From assembly GCA_030648395.1 (NCBI GenBank), contig JAUSHW010000073.1, positions 1 to 34,632 of the forward strand: 34,632 nucleotides of DNA. Direction: 5' to 3'. This document shows, piece after piece, positions 1 to 8,940 of the stretch. The DNA comes from Nitrospirales bacterium (GTDB taxonomy: Bacteria > Nitrospirota > Nitrospiria > Nitrospirales > NS-4). Within the stretch, counting starts at the first letter, position 1, and every line of letters begins with the position of its first letter. Made by a program: the position numbers and the translations under genes. The notes below the pieces were generated by a model. It was not told where the DNA came from, did no database searches, and saw nothing but the letters and a program-made list of their open reading frames with translations.

Positions 1-891
1 GTAGAGTTGATCCTGATTGACCAGTTTGCCGAGCGTGCCGTCGCCATGCTCGATCTTCCCTATCAGGGCCTCGCCTTTGGCGGTGACGCCTTCCAATCGC
101 TGGTACAGGGCCGGATCGCGGGCCAGCTTTCCCAGGGTGCCGTCCGGGTTATTGAGCAACGCCCCCAGTTTCTGCATCTCCCCGACGGCAGCCGTCGCCC
201 GGTCGTAGAGCGCGCGGTCCGTCATCAGCTTGCCGACGGTGCCGTCGCCGTGCTCGATGCTGGCGATCAATTGGCTGGTCCGTTCGGAGAGGATATCGGC
301 CTTCCGGATTAATTGGGCGCTGTGGTCATAGAGCGTCGAATCATTGAGAAGCTTGCCTGCGGTGCCTTTTCCCTTGTTGACGCTGGCGAGAATCCCCTGC
401 AACTCGCGCAGGGTCTGGTCCACGTTTTGGAGCGTGGCCGTCGCGCTGCCCGCGACCCCGGTGATGTCGGCGGTATCGCCGCGCCCGCTCAGGACGGTGC
501 CATCGGGAAGAGGCGGCTGTTTGGGCGATCCGGCGAGGAGCTCCAGGTACTTGTCTCCCAGCAGCCCCATCGGGCGGATCATGATGGCGGCGTCGTCATG
601 GAGGAGGGAGCGCATGTCGTTGTTGACGGTGAATTCGATCACGACGCTGCCTTTGCCGGCATCGATGCTCACGCCTTTCACGTTGCCCACATCCACGCCG
701 CTGATCCGAACCGGCGCGCCGACCTTGATGCCCTGGCTGTCAGTCAGGGAGGCATGGAAGGTTGAGGCGGCCGTAAACACTCCCATGCCGCTGTTCAGAT
801 TCATGATGGTGTAAAAGATCGCGGCGATGCCGAGAATGAGCACCACGCCGACCTTCACTTGGGGCCAGGTCGTGTCGGTACGGCGCATCAT
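1..891 (-). CDS. mlaD: MCE/MlaD-family lipid-transport substrate-binding protein (3' end outside window)
   Basis: This is the periplasmic, membrane-anchored lipid-binding subunit of an Mla-type ABC transporter, which moves phospholipids between the two membranes. The 297 codons present are open to the left edge, so the C-terminus is missing. A short cytoplasmic N-terminus is followed by one membrane helix (about residues 12-31) and an MCE domain (about 40-120) containing GIKVGAPVRISGVDVGNV. After the domain comes a repeated motif of the form G-x-G-T-x-GKL-x4-LY at about residues 174, 215, 249 and 283. The ATG start overlaps the mlaF stop in an ATGA, so translation is probably coupled. Order mlaE-mlaF-mlaD fits the family. 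Start and family are secure; the specific lipid cargo is unknown. Confidence 0.9.
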   Translation of the reverse strand, partial: MMRRTDTTWPQVKVGVVLILGIAAIFYTIMNLNSGMGVFTAASTFHASLTDSQGIKVGAPVRISGVDVGNVKGVSIDAGKGSVVIEFTVNNDMRSLLHDDAAIMIRPMGLLGDKYLELLAGSPKQPPLPDGTVLSGRGDTADITGVAGSATATLQNVDQTLRELQGILASVNKGKGTAGKLLNDSTLYDHSAQLIRKADILSERTSQLIASIEHGDGTVGKLMTDRALYDRATAAVGEMQKLGALLNNPDGTLGKLARDPALYQRLEGVTAKGEALIGKIEHGDGTLGKLVNQDQLY

Positions 892-1703
892 GCCGGCGCC
901 TGCTCAGCCTTTTCAGACATCGGAGGAACGACGCGGACCCCTCCGTCCTTGTGCGGAAAGCAGCCGGGTTCAGCCAGCACTTCCTCCGGCCTGAGGAACG
1001 TGCGGATGCGCGGGTCGTCGGATGCCTGGAGCGCGTCCACAGACCCGTCAAAAATTGCTTCTCCCCGGTGGATCATGATGAGCCGATCGGCGATCCTGTA
1101 GGCGCATTCCAAATCATGGGTCACGACAATCTGGGTGACATGCTCTTCCCGGTGCAGCCGGCACACGAGTTCGCTGACGAGGTGGGTGTTGATCGGATCG
1201 AGCCCGGCGGTCGGCTCGTCATAGAGGATGATCTTGGGCTTGCAGGCCAGGGCCCGCGCGATGGCGACCCGTTTTTTCATGCCGCCGCTCAGTTCGGCCG
1301 GCATCTTGTCCAGGGTGTCCTCCAGGCCCACGAACCGGAGGCTTTCGGCCACGCGTTGTTCAATGGACTCGTTGTCCAGAGCGCCTTCCTCCCAGAGACG
1401 GTAGCCCACGTTCTCGCGCACCGTGAGCGAATCGAAGAGGGCCGCGCCCTGGAAGACCATGGCCATCTGGGCGCGAATGGACGCCATCTGCCGCTCGGTC
1501 AGTCCGACGATCTCCTGTCCATTGATGACAATTGAGCCGGACTCCGGGTGCAGCAGCCCCAGGATCAGCCGCAGGGTGGTGGTTTTCCCGCAGCCGCTCC
1601 CGCCGAGAATGACCTGTGTCTGGCCGGCCGGCACGTCCATGGAAATGTTTTGGAGGACCTGCCTGCCGTCGAATTTGAGGAAGATGTTGGAAAACCGGAT
1701 CAC
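888..1703 (-). CDS. mlaF: Mla-type ABC transporter ATP-binding protein
   Basis: Cytoplasmic ATPase that powers the MlaE/MCE lipid transporter. All ABC motifs are present in the 271 residues: Walker A GGSGCGKT (34-41), Q-loop Gln85, signature LSGGM (138-142), Walker B IILYDEP (158-164) and the switch His196 in VVTHD. The signature starts LSGGM rather than LSGGQ, which is usual for MlaF-like ATPases. About 25 residues beyond the ATPase core form a tail with no recognised motif. Only three bases separate it from mlaE upstream, and its stop overlaps the MCE gene start, so the three are one transcription and translation unit. Confidence 0.95.
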   Translation of the reverse strand: MIRFSNIFLKFDGRQVLQNISMDVPAGQTQVILGGSGCGKTTTLRLILGLLHPESGSIVINGQEIVGLTERQMASIRAQMAMVFQGAALFDSLTVRENVGYRLWEEGALDNESIEQRVAESLRFVGLEDTLDKMPAELSGGMKKRVAIARALACKPKIILYDEPTAGLDPINTHLVSELVCRLHREEHVTQIVVTHDLECAYRIADRLIMIHRGEAIFDGSVDALQASDDPRIRTFLRPEEVLAEPGCFPHKDGGVRVVPPMSEKAEQAPA

Positions 1704-1706
1704 GGC

Positions 1707-2489
1707 TCACCACCCCCAATAAATGAAGAGCTTCGTCATGAAAAAGTCCGACACCAGGATCAGAATGGACGAGGTGACCATGGCGTGTGTCGTCGAATGC
1801 CCGACCCCCACCGTGCCTCCCGATGTCGTGATTCCGGCGTAGCAGCCGACCATGCAGACGATGAATCCAAAGACCAGCGGCTTGAGCAGACCGTACACGA
1901 GATCCATCGGCCCCAGCGCCGCGAAGGCCCATGTCCAGTAGAAGAACGTGTCGATGCTCAGGGAGAAATGGGCGATCAGGTAGCCGCCCATCATGGCGAT
2001 GCCGTCCGTGATGACGGTCAGCACGGGCACCATGACGAGGGACGCAATCAGGCGCGTGGTGATCAGTTTCTTGATGGGGTCGGTGCCTTCGGCCCGGAGC
2101 GCGTCGATCTGTTCGGTCACCTGCATCGTGGCCAGCTCGGAGGCGATGCCGGAGCCGACCCGCCCGGCGATCATCAAAGCGGCGAGCACGGGGCCCAGCT
2201 CGCGGACCACTGACGCGCTTACGAGCTTGGAGACGTAAGGGACGGCTCCATAGGGCTCGAGCTGGATGGCCCCCTGGAGGGTCAGGACCATGCCCGTGAA
2301 GATACCGGTCAGGACAACGATGAAAATGGAGCCCACCCCGATCCGATTCATGTGGTAGATGGTTTCCTGGACGTACCACGGTCGCCGGAAGGCCCCGGCC
2401 GCTGCGGTCACGCAGAGCTGTGCGAAATCCTGCACGGCTGCGGCGTAGCCTTTGAGGGTGTCTTCGATACGGGTCACGGCAAGGTCCAC
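1707..2489 (-). CDS. mlaE: Mla-type ABC transporter permease
   Basis: Inner-membrane permease of the Mla lipid transporter, 260 residues, the usual family length. The MlaE/YrbE signature VVRELGPVLAALMIAGRVGS is seen near residues 94-113, followed by the conserved segment around VTEQIDAL. Several hydrophobic stretches account for the expected five or so membrane helices. The start is GTG, chosen because it is the first start in frame and has an AAGGA ribosome site about 10 bases upstream. A separate promoter lies just before it (2528-2556), so the transporter can be expressed independently of alr. mlaF and the MCE protein follow without gaps. Confidence 0.94.
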   Translation of the reverse strand: MDLAVTRIEDTLKGYAAAVQDFAQLCVTAAAGAFRRPWYVQETIYHMNRIGVGSIFIVVLTGIFTGMVLTLQGAIQLEPYGAVPYVSKLVSASVVRELGPVLAALMIAGRVGSGIASELATMQVTEQIDALRAEGTDPIKKLITTRLIASLVMVPVLTVITDGIAMMGGYLIAHFSLSIDTFFYWTWAFAALGPMDLVYGLLKPLVFGFIVCMVGCYAGITTSGGTVGVGHSTTHAMVTSSILILVSDFFMTKLFIYWGW

Positions 2490-2527
2490 GGGGCCGTTCC
2501 TTTCAGTGAAGCAACCGAGGAGCCGGC

Positions 2528-2556
2528 ACTATACCGAGTTTTCAGGGTTCCGGCAA
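2528..2556 (-). promoter_or_regulatory. Predicted sigma70 promoter of the mlaEFD operon
   Basis: On the minus strand a -35 TTGCCG (2556-2551) and a -10 TATAGT (2533-2528) are separated by exactly 17 bases, in the 123-base gap between alr and mlaE. The predicted start point gives a leader of about 30 bases ahead of the mlaE GTG. No terminator hairpin with a T-run is visible between alr and this site, so read-through from the rpsB-alr unit is also possible. Confidence 0.6.
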
Positions 2557-2612
2557 GCGGGGGTGGGGCGCCCGTCCCTCGGGTCGGAGGTCAGTCCTCT
2601 CGCGACCGGAGG

Positions 2613-3710
2613 TCAATTCTCCAGGTAGACGCGCGTCACCCGGGGGCCGATCCGGCAGAGGACTTCGTAGCTGATGGTGTCTTGCCAGGCCGCAAGATCG
2701 TTCGCAGTGATGACAGCCTCGCCCTGCTGTCCCAGCAGGACCGCTTCGTCTCCGGGGCGGACTGCCGGGTGATCTGTGACGTCCACGACAGTCAGGTCCA
2801 TGCAGACGCGCCCGACCACGGGGGCCGGACGGCCTCCGATCAGCGCGTGTCCCTTGTTGGAGAGGGCGCGGCTGTAGCCGTCTGCATAGCCGACCGGCAG
2901 AACGGCCAGGGTCGACGGGCGTGAGGCGACAAAGGTTCCGCCGTAACTGACTGGCTGACCTTTCTCCACCTTCTTGATTTGGATGACGCGGCTCTTCCAT
3001 GTCAGGACCGGGCGAAGATCCGTGGAAGGCGTCGGTCCTGAGGCATAGCCGTAGAGCATGAGGCCGGGGCGGACGAGGTCCAGGTGGCTGGAGGGGTACT
3101 TGAGAATGGCCGCGCTGTTGGCGATATGCGCGGTGGGCACCGGCAGCCCTGCCGACCGGATTGCGTCAAGGAATGCGCGGAATCGCGCCAGCTGTTGTTC
3201 GGTCTCCCTGCCGTCCGGTTCATCGGCCGAGGCCAGATGGCTCATCACGCCCTCGAGGTGGAGATTGGGCGGCCAGTCTGAGCGGAGGAGAGCCAGGGCT
3301 TCATCAGGGGCGAGCCCGAGACGGCTCATGCCGGTATCGATTTTGAGATGGACGCGGAGGGGAGCGGTTCGGGGGTCTGCGAGCCGGCTCGCCGCTTCGA
3401 CGGCACCCCGCGAGGGCAGGACCGGCGTCAGGGTGGATCGTTGAAGTGTCTGGATGTCGTGGACGCCGCCCATCACCAGGATCGGCGCGGTCACGCCGGC
3501 GGCCCTGAGTTCAAGGCCTTCCTCCACCGTGGCGACGCCCAGCTGGTGCGCGCCTGCGGCCAGAAGGGCCAGCGACACAGGAACCGCCCCATGGCCGTAG
3601 GCGTTGGCTTTGACGACAGCCAGGACGGCGGCCGTGCCGACACGTCGCGTGACTTCCTGAAGATTGTGGCGGAGAGAGGGAAGGTGGATCTCGACGACGG
3701 TGGGACTCAA
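2613..3710 (-). CDS. alr: Alanine racemase
   Basis: PLP-dependent enzyme interconverting L- and D-alanine for peptidoglycan synthesis. The PLP lysine is Lys34 in AVVKANAYGHG. Arg214 in LVRPGLMLYG should contact the cofactor ring nitrogen, and Tyr275 in LPVGYADGYSR is the second catalytic base. At 365 residues it is normal length. The start is TTG, whose last two bases overlap the frr TGA stop (TTGA). This is the first plausible start and fits the conserved N-terminus, although a rare start and a weak upstream GGAG suggest coupled, modest translation. Linkage to frr-pyrH is not the commonest arrangement. Confidence 0.95.
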   Translation of the reverse strand: MSPTVVEIHLPSLRHNLQEVTRRVGTAAVLAVVKANAYGHGAVPVSLALLAAGAHQLGVATVEEGLELRAAGVTAPILVMGGVHDIQTLQRSTLTPVLPSRGAVEAASRLADPRTAPLRVHLKIDTGMSRLGLAPDEALALLRSDWPPNLHLEGVMSHLASADEPDGRETEQQLARFRAFLDAIRSAGLPVPTAHIANSAAILKYPSSHLDLVRPGLMLYGYASGPTPSTDLRPVLTWKSRVIQIKKVEKGQPVSYGGTFVASRPSTLAVLPVGYADGYSRALSNKGHALIGGRPAPVVGRVCMDLTVVDVTDHPAVRPGDEAVLLGQQGEAVITANDLAAWQDTISYEVLCRIGPRVTRVYLEN

Positions 3711-4264
3711 ATTTCGGTGATCTCCGCCTCCTTTTTTTTCACGATCTCGTCCACTTTCAGGATATACGCATCGGTCAGTTTCTGAATTTCGTCATGGGAC
3801 TTCTTGGCCTCATCCTCGGTCATGTGCGAGGCTTTCTGGGCCTTTTTGGCTTCCTCAAGAATATCCCGTCTGATGTTGCGGATGTGGACCCGGACGTCTT
3901 CGGCGATTTTCTTGCCCAGTTTCACCAGATCCCTGCGGCGATCCTCGGTCAGCGGCGGGATTGGCAGGCGGATCACCTTCCCGTCGTTCGCGGGAGTCAG
4001 GCCGAGGCTGGACGCCATGATGGCCTTTTCGATGTCCTTGATGATCTGGGGATCGAACGGCTGGACGGTGATGAGCCGACTCTCTGGCACCGCGAGCGCC
4101 GCGACCTGCTTGAGGGGCGTGGGCGTGCCGTAATAATCCACCTTGACGTGGTCCAGCAATCCCAGCGAGGCCCGTCCCGTGCGGATCACGGCCATTTCGT
4201 GGCGCAAGTGCTCGATCTGGCCTTCCATTTTCTCTGTGGCTTTTTTCTTGAGTGCGGCTTGCAT
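3707..4264 (-). CDS. frr: Ribosome recycling factor
   Basis: Works with EF-G to split post-termination ribosomes. The 185-residue product matches the E. coli length when started at the ATG at 4264, which has a GAGGA ribosome site about 8 bases upstream. A longer reading frame starting at 4342 would run into the region before pyrH and is rejected. Family hallmarks include IRTGRASLGLLD near the N-terminus, the PTPLKQVAAL segment and PIPPLTEDRRRDLVK in the hinge region. It lies in the classic rpsB-tsf-pyrH-frr order. Confidence 0.96.
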   Translation of the reverse strand: MQAALKKKATEKMEGQIEHLRHEMAVIRTGRASLGLLDHVKVDYYGTPTPLKQVAALAVPESRLITVQPFDPQIIKDIEKAIMASSLGLTPANDGKVIRLPIPPLTEDRRRDLVKLGKKIAEDVRVHIRNIRRDILEEAKKAQKASHMTEDEAKKSHDEIQKLTDAYILKVDEIVKKKEAEITEI

Positions 4265-4286
4265 GGTATGTCCTCGCGCGCGGAAT

Positions 4287-5018
4287 CTAGGCCTGGCCCA
4301 CTTCGTCCTTGACCAGCGTGCCGAGTTGCTCCCCCTGGACAATCCGCTTGATGTTGCCCTTCTCTTTCACGTTGAACACGATGATCGGAAGATTATGGTC
4401 CATGCACAGGGAAATGGCGGTCGAGTCCATGACCTTGAGGCGCTTGTCGATGACGGCCAGGAAGGAGAGGCGGTCGAATTTCACGGCCTTGGGGTTTTTC
4501 ATGGGGTCGGCATCGTAAATACCAGAGACTTTGGTGCCTTTCAGGATGATCTCGGCCCCGATTTCCATGGCGCGGAGCGCGGCGGCGGTGTCGGTTGAGA
4601 AGTAGGGGTTTCCGGTGCCGGCCGCGAAAATGACCACGCGCTTCTTCTCCAGGTGGCGGATCGCCCGCCGGCGGATGTATCCCTCGGCCAGTTGGCGCAT
4701 GTCGATGGCGGACTGGACGCGGGTGACGGTGCCCAGTTTTTCCAGCGCGTTCTGGAGGGCGAGCGCGTTGAGCATGGTGGCCAGCATCCCCATGTAGTCG
4801 GCCGACGCCCGTTCCATGCCGCCATCGGCCGCGTCAATGCCGCGGAAGATGTTCCCGCCTCCGATCACGACGGCGACTTCAACTCCCATCGCGGCCACCT
4901 CTGAGACCTCCGAGGCGATGTACTGGATCATCCGGGCGTCGAGGCCGAAGGACTGCTCGCCGGCGAGCACTTCTCCGCTGATCTTCAGGAGGATACGCTT
5001 ATAGACCGGGGGGCTCAT
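4287..5018 (-). CDS. pyrH: UMP kinase
   Basis: Amino-acid-kinase-fold enzyme that phosphorylates UMP to UDP in pyrimidine nucleotide synthesis. Visible landmarks are LLKISGEVL (10-18), the phosphate-binding [10 protein letters not shown] (51-60) and the nucleotide site with [19 protein letters not shown]. At 243 residues it is a normal hexameric bacterial UMPK. Its ATG overlaps the tsf stop as ATGA, giving translational coupling. frr follows after 22 bases. Confidence 0.97.
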   Translation of the reverse strand: MSPPVYKRILLKISGEVLAGEQSFGLDARMIQYIASEVSEVAAMGVEVAVVIGGGNIFRGIDAADGGMERASADYMGMLATMLNALALQNALEKLGTVTRVQSAIDMRQLAEGYIRRRAIRHLEKKRVVIFAAGTGNPYFSTDTAAALRAMEIGAEIILKGTKVSGIYDADPMKNPKAVKFDRLSFLAVIDKRLKVMDSTAISLCMDHNLPIIVFNVKEKGNIKRIVQGEQLGTLVKDEVGQA

Positions 5019-5614
5019 TCCTCATCGCCGAGCTGGTATCGGGTAAACCGGCGGACGGTGATGTTCTCCCCGGTCTTCGCGATCTTCTGCGTGAGCAGGT
5101 CGGTGATCTTGATGTTGGGGTCTTTCACGAAGGTCTGCTCCAACAGGCAGCTGTCCTGGTAGAATTTTTCCAGCTTGCCCGCGGCGATCTTTTCCCAGGC
5201 GGCCTGGGGCTTTCCCATTTCCTTCGCCTGGCCCCGGTAGATCTCCATCTCTTTGTCGATGACGTTCTGGCAAATATCCTCGCGGCGGACATGGGTCGGC
5301 TTGGAGGCGGCGATCTGAAGGGTCAAGTCGTGGACCAGAGACTGGAATTCGTCGTTCCGGGCGACAAAGTCGGTTTCACAGTTCACTTCGATCAAGACGC
5401 CCACCTTGCTGCCGGGGTGAATGTAGGAGGCGATGACGCCTTCGTTTGTGGCGCGCCCGGCTTTCTTGCCGGCCGTGGCGAGCCCCTTTTGCCGAAGCCA
5501 ATCAACGGCTTTCCCGATGTCGTCGCCATTTTCCACCAGGGCCTGCTTGCAGTCCATGATGCCGGCACCAGTTTTCTGCCGAAGTTCCTTTACGAGCGTG
5601 CTGTCTCCTGCCAT
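5015..5614 (-). CDS. tsf: Elongation factor Ts, short form
   Basis: Guanine nucleotide exchange factor for EF-Tu. The N-terminal UBA-like domain carries [13 protein letters not shown] (14-26), and the core includes the EF-Tu-contacting [10 protein letters not shown] (81-90). At 199 residues it is clearly shorter than the roughly 283 residues of E. coli EF-Ts. This matches the family of EF-Ts proteins with a single core subdomain and a short C-terminal helix. The start has a strong AAGGAG site in the 44-base gap after rpsB. Confidence 0.96.
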   Translation of the reverse strand: MAGDSTLVKELRQKTGAGIMDCKQALVENGDDIGKAVDWLRQKGLATAGKKAGRATNEGVIASYIHPGSKVGVLIEVNCETDFVARNDEFQSLVHDLTLQIAASKPTHVRREDICQNVIDKEMEIYRGQAKEMGKPQAAWEKIAAGKLEKFYQDSCLLEQTFVKDPNIKITDLLTQKIAKTGENITVRRFTRYQLGDEE

Positions 5615-5658
5615 GTTGCTTCTGACTCCTTACCGTTGTTGCTGGTTGCAGTGCGTGC

Positions 5659-6426
5659 TTAGACTCCGGCCCCGGCGGATTGTACGGTTCGCATCTCGGC
5701 CGGCGTCAATGCCCCTGGCTTCCCGTCCTCGACGCGCTGGGCGCGGAGGTGCAGGCCCTCAATCACGGCGTCGGCGATTTTGGAGGTGACCAGTCTGACG
5801 GAGCGGATCGCGTCGTCATTGCCGGGAATGAGATACTCGATCCCCTCGGGGTCGCAATTGGTGTCGGCGATGGCGACGATGGGAATACCCAGTCGCTGCG
5901 CTTCCATGATGGCAATGCGTTCGCCCCGCGTATCGGCGACGAAGATGCAGCCGGGGAGGCCGTTCATACCCTTGATGCCGCCCAAGGTCCCTTCGAGGCG
6001 TAGACGCTCTTTTTCCAGCCCGGAGACTTCCTTCTTGGGAAGGCGATCGTAGGTGCCGTCGGTTGACGCGGTCTCGATCTTGCGCAGTTTGTCGATGCTT
6101 TTGCGAATGGTATTGAAGTTCGTCAGCATCCCGCCCAGCCAGCGGGACGTGACATAAAACATCTGGCACCGCTTGGCCTCGTCTTCGACGATGTCGCTGC
6201 TCTGCCGCTTGGTGCCGACAAACAGAACGGATTCTCCCTGGGCGACGGTCTGCCGTACGAAGTCATAGGCGGAGTCGAAGCGGGCGAGGGTCTGTTGCAA
6301 GTCGATGATGAATATGCCGTTGCGTTCTCCGAAGATATAGCGCTTCATCTTTGGATTCCATCGATTGGTCTGGTGGCCAAAGTGCACACCGGCCTCCAGC
6401 AGGTCCTTGATCGTGATCGCTCCCAT
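5659..6426 (-). CDS. rpsB: Small ribosomal subunit protein S2
   Basis: 30S protein S2, 255 residues. The N-terminal signature [20 protein letters not shown] and the LGGMLTNF segment are unmistakable. It is the first gene of the rpsB-tsf-pyrH-frr-alr unit. Its ribosome site (AAGGGGGTGA) lies directly before the ATG and can pair with an upstream sequence, see the leader entry. No irregularity is seen in the coding region. Confidence 0.97.
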   Translation of the reverse strand: MGAITIKDLLEAGVHFGHQTNRWNPKMKRYIFGERNGIFIIDLQQTLARFDSAYDFVRQTVAQGESVLFVGTKRQSSDIVEDEAKRCQMFYVTSRWLGGMLTNFNTIRKSIDKLRKIETASTDGTYDRLPKKEVSGLEKERLRLEGTLGGIKGMNGLPGCIFVADTRGERIAIMEAQRLGIPIVAIADTNCDPEGIEYLIPGNDDAIRSVRLVTSKIADAVIEGLHLRAQRVEDGKPGALTPAEMRTVQSAGAGV

Positions 6427-6616
6427 AAACCGTCACCCCCTTTCCTTATTGCCGGCGCGACCCGCGAGTCCGTCTTGGTGACGGGGCGGGAGGATTTCTC
6501 AGGTCCTTACTGCGTCGACCTCTCGCCCGCCTTGGCGGACGTGCAGAGATTGTGGATAATCCCCGCCGCGTTCTCGCGGCGGACTGTCCAGCCCGGATTC
6601 AGACCGGCCTAAACTT
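6427..6616 (-). promoter_or_regulatory. Structured rpsB 5' leader with a Shine-Dalgarno-sequestering stem
   Basis: The roughly 190-base leader between the promoter and rpsB has two clear helices in RNA sense. One is a perfect 8-base-pair hairpin with a 4-base loop (plus-strand arms 6563-6570 and 6575-6582). The other pairs CCGTCACC (6484-6477) with GGTGACGG (6437-6430), and the second arm contains much of the ribosome-binding site of rpsB, whose ATG is at 6426. A small CGCG hairpin (6456-6466) lies in the loop. Known biology: many bacteria autoregulate rpsB-tsf by S2 binding to the leader. That this leader works so is inference. Confidence 0.5.
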
Positions 6617-6621
6617 TTAAA

Positions 6622-6650
6622 AATTAACACGTTACCGGTTGATTCTTCAA
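6622..6650 (-). promoter_or_regulatory. Predicted sigma70 promoter of rpsB-tsf-pyrH-frr-alr
   Basis: On the minus strand a -35 TTGAAG (6650-6645) and a -10 TTAATT (6627-6622) are 17 bases apart, inside a locally AT-rich patch (about 6611-6660) that stands out from the GC-rich surroundings. It is positioned to transcribe a leader of about 190 bases before rpsB. argJ ends only 16 bases upstream, and no terminator with a T-run separates them. Confidence 0.6.
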
Positions 6651-6666
6651 GATAAAAGATTGTCCG

Positions 6667-7872
6667 TCACGACCGGTACGAGGCGTTGATTTTGATGTAA
6701 TCCACTGTGAGGTCTGTGGTCCAGACCGTTGCTTTGGCGTGGCCCGATCCCAGGTCAACCGTGACGCTGAATTCGCGGGACTTCATGACGGTATTCGCGC
6801 GCTTCTCCACATCGGGGCCGAGCCCCATCCCGCGGCGGACGATCTGAATAGGGCCGACCATGATGGCGATGCGGTCTTCAACAACCCGGGCTCCCGATCG
6901 CCCCAGCGCCGCCATGATGCGTCCCCAGTTGGCGTCTTCGCCGAACCAGGCGGTCTTTACCAGGCTTGACGTGGCGATGGTGACGGCCGCGCGAAGGGCA
7001 TCGGCTTCCGTTCTGGCTCCCTTCACGCACAGCTCTACAAATTTTGTCGCGCCTTCGCCGTCCCATACGATTTTTTTGGCCAGGTCGAGGCAGACATGGT
7101 CAAGGAGCGCCTGGAAGCGGCGTGCGTCGATGCTGCCGGGTTTCCACGGCCGGTTCCCCGCCATCCCGTTGGCCATGCACAGCATCATGTCGTTTGTGCT
7201 GGTGTCGCCGTCCACCGGAATGCGATTGAAGGACTGTGCCGTGGCTTGCCGGAGTCCCCGCTGTAAAACCGCTTGCGGTACTTGCGCGTCAGTGGCCAGG
7301 TAGGCGAGCATGGTGGCCATGTTCGGATGAATCATGCCGGATCCTTTGGCGATCCCGCCCACCGTGACCGTGCGCCCTCCGACCGTGTCGGAGGCAGCCG
7401 CAGTTTTCACGGTGGTGTCGGTCGTCATGATGGCGCGCGCGGCGTCCTCTCCTCCGCGGCGATGGAGGCGGGCCGCGAGCAACGGTATGGCCGCCTTAAT
7501 CTTCTCCATGGAAAGAGGCTTTCCGATGACTCCGGTTGAGCCGACGTAGACGTCCGCCGGGGACACGCCCAAGGCGCTGGCTGTCAGGGCCGCCATAGCC
7601 ACCGCATCGGCGTATCCTTGGCGTCCCGTGCAGGCATTGGCGTTTCCGCTGTTGACGATGATGGCCCGTCCCTTCCCACGGCGTAGTCGCCTGCGGTCAA
7701 GGATGAGCGGAGGCGCCACGACCGTATTGGTGGTAAAGACGCCCGCCACTGCCGCTTCCCGTTCGGAAAAAATCAGCGCGAGGTCAAGCGCCGAGCCCTT
7801 CTTAAGTCCGGCGGCCACTCCTGCGGCCAGAATCCCTGGCACCGCTGTAATTCCACCCGTGACGATTTTCAT
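6667..7872 (-). CDS. argJ: Glutamate N-acetyltransferase / amino-acid acetyltransferase
   Basis: Arginine biosynthesis enzyme that transfers the acetyl group from N-acetylornithine to glutamate; many members also use acetyl-CoA. The precursor cleaves itself before the nucleophilic threonine in KGSGMIHPNMATML; here that is Thr187, so alpha and beta chains of about 186 and 215 residues are expected. The acetyl-binding VNSGNANACTG (73-83) is also present. Length (401) is normal. argC lies 38 bases upstream in the same direction, so the acetyl-cycle enzymes are co-transcribed. Whether it is mono- or bifunctional cannot be told from sequence alone. Confidence 0.95.
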   Translation of the reverse strand: MKIVTGGITAVPGILAAGVAAGLKKGSALDLALIFSEREAAVAGVFTTNTVVAPPLILDRRRLRRGKGRAIIVNSGNANACTGRQGYADAVAMAALTASALGVSPADVYVGSTGVIGKPLSMEKIKAAIPLLAARLHRRGGEDAARAIMTTDTTVKTAAASDTVGGRTVTVGGIAKGSGMIHPNMATMLAYLATDAQVPQAVLQRGLRQATAQSFNRIPVDGDTSTNDMMLCMANGMAGNRPWKPGSIDARRFQALLDHVCLDLAKKIVWDGEGATKFVELCVKGARTEADALRAAVTIATSSLVKTAWFGEDANWGRIMAALGRSGARVVEDRIAIMVGPIQIVRRGMGLGPDVEKRANTVMKSREFSVTVDLGSGHAKATVWTTDLTVDYIKINASYRS

Positions 7873-7910
7873 CTTCGTGTCTCTGTGATGCCGTCGTTTC
7901 GAGTGCCTGG

Positions 7911-8927
7911 TCAGGGATAGAGGCCGGAATCCTGCAGTCCGAGCGTTTCGTCCCAGCCCTGCATCAGGTTCATGGCCTGCACGGCCTGGCCGGCTGCCCC
8001 TTTGACCAGGTTGTCGAGGGCGGCTATCAGGATGGCCGTCCCCGTGCGAGGATCAGCGAAGGCCGATACTTCGCAGAGGTTCGCCCCGCGCGTATGACTG
8101 GGGTTGGGAGATTGTCCCGGGTTCAACACGCGGACGAAGGGCTCTCCCTTGTAGAACTCCCGGTATAGTTCGGTCAGTTGCTCCGACGTTCGGGCCTGCT
8201 TGAGCCGCACGTAGGCTGTGCTGAGAATGCCCCGCGTCAGAGGGACGAGATGTGGCGTGAACGTCACCGTCGCGCCGAGTTCCTGTTCGATCTCCGGGAT
8301 GTGCCGGTGCGCTCCCAGCTTGTAGGCTTCCATGGATTCATTGGCCTCGGGAAAATGATAGGCGAGGGCCGGTGTCCGTCCGGCGCCGGAGATGCCGGAT
8401 TTTGCATCAATGATGATGTGATCGCCCAGCAACTGGTGCTTCGCCAGCGGCGCCAGCGACAGGATCGCGGCGGTCGGATAGCATCCCGGCGAGGCGACCA
8501 GCGAGGCCGTGCGGATCGCGTCCCGGTGCAGCTCGGGAAGGCCGTAGACGGCCGTCCCGAGGAGATCGGGGCACGGGTGGGGAGTCTGGTACCAGGCCTC
8601 GTAGGCCCGCACGTCTTTGAGGCGGAAGTCGGCGCTCAAATCAATGACTTTCCGTCCGGCTTTGAGAAACACCTGCGCAGGCCCGGCCGATTTTGTGTGG
8701 GGGAGGGCCAGGAAGATGACCTCGGCCCGGGCGGCCACCTGCTGCGGATCCAGGGATTCGCAGAGCAGTTCCGTTCCCCTCAGGTTGGGGAAGAGCGCCT
8801 GGACCGGTTTTCCGGAAGAGTGCTCCGAGGTCACGGCGGTGACCCTGGCTTGGGGGTGGCGCAACAGCAGGCGCAGGAGCTCTCCCCCGACATAGCCGCT
8901 CGCACCGACTATCGCAACCGCTGTCAT
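7911..8927 (-). CDS. argC: N-acetyl-gamma-glutamyl-phosphate reductase
   Basis: NADPH-dependent reductase making N-acetylglutamate semialdehyde in arginine synthesis. The N-terminal Rossmann motif is VGASGYVGGEL (7-17), the catalytic cysteine is Cys149 in ASPGCYPTA, and the conserved HRHIPEIEQEL segment supplies the histidine. The 338 residues are normal for the family. The ATG has a TTGGAG site 8-9 bases upstream that almost touches the terminator of the ribosomal protein operon ahead of it. No dedicated promoter can be seen between the two. Confidence 0.95.
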   Translation of the reverse strand: MTAVAIVGASGYVGGELLRLLLRHPQARVTAVTSEHSSGKPVQALFPNLRGTELLCESLDPQQVAARAEVIFLALPHTKSAGPAQVFLKAGRKVIDLSADFRLKDVRAYEAWYQTPHPCPDLLGTAVYGLPELHRDAIRTASLVASPGCYPTAAILSLAPLAKHQLLGDHIIIDAKSGISGAGRTPALAYHFPEANESMEAYKLGAHRHIPEIEQELGATVTFTPHLVPLTRGILSTAYVRLKQARTSEQLTELYREFYKGEPFVRVLNPGQSPNPSHTRGANLCEVSAFADPRTGTAILIAALDNLVKGAAGQAVQAMNLMQGWDETLGLQDSGLYP

Positions 8928-8940
8928 CGACAGGCTCCAA

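Noticed and set aside
1360-2379. Long open frame of 339 codons antisense-frame to mlaE/mlaF
   Set aside because: Same strand but shifted frame; arginine- and histidine-rich translation with no motif, typical of a GC-rich shadow of the real genes.
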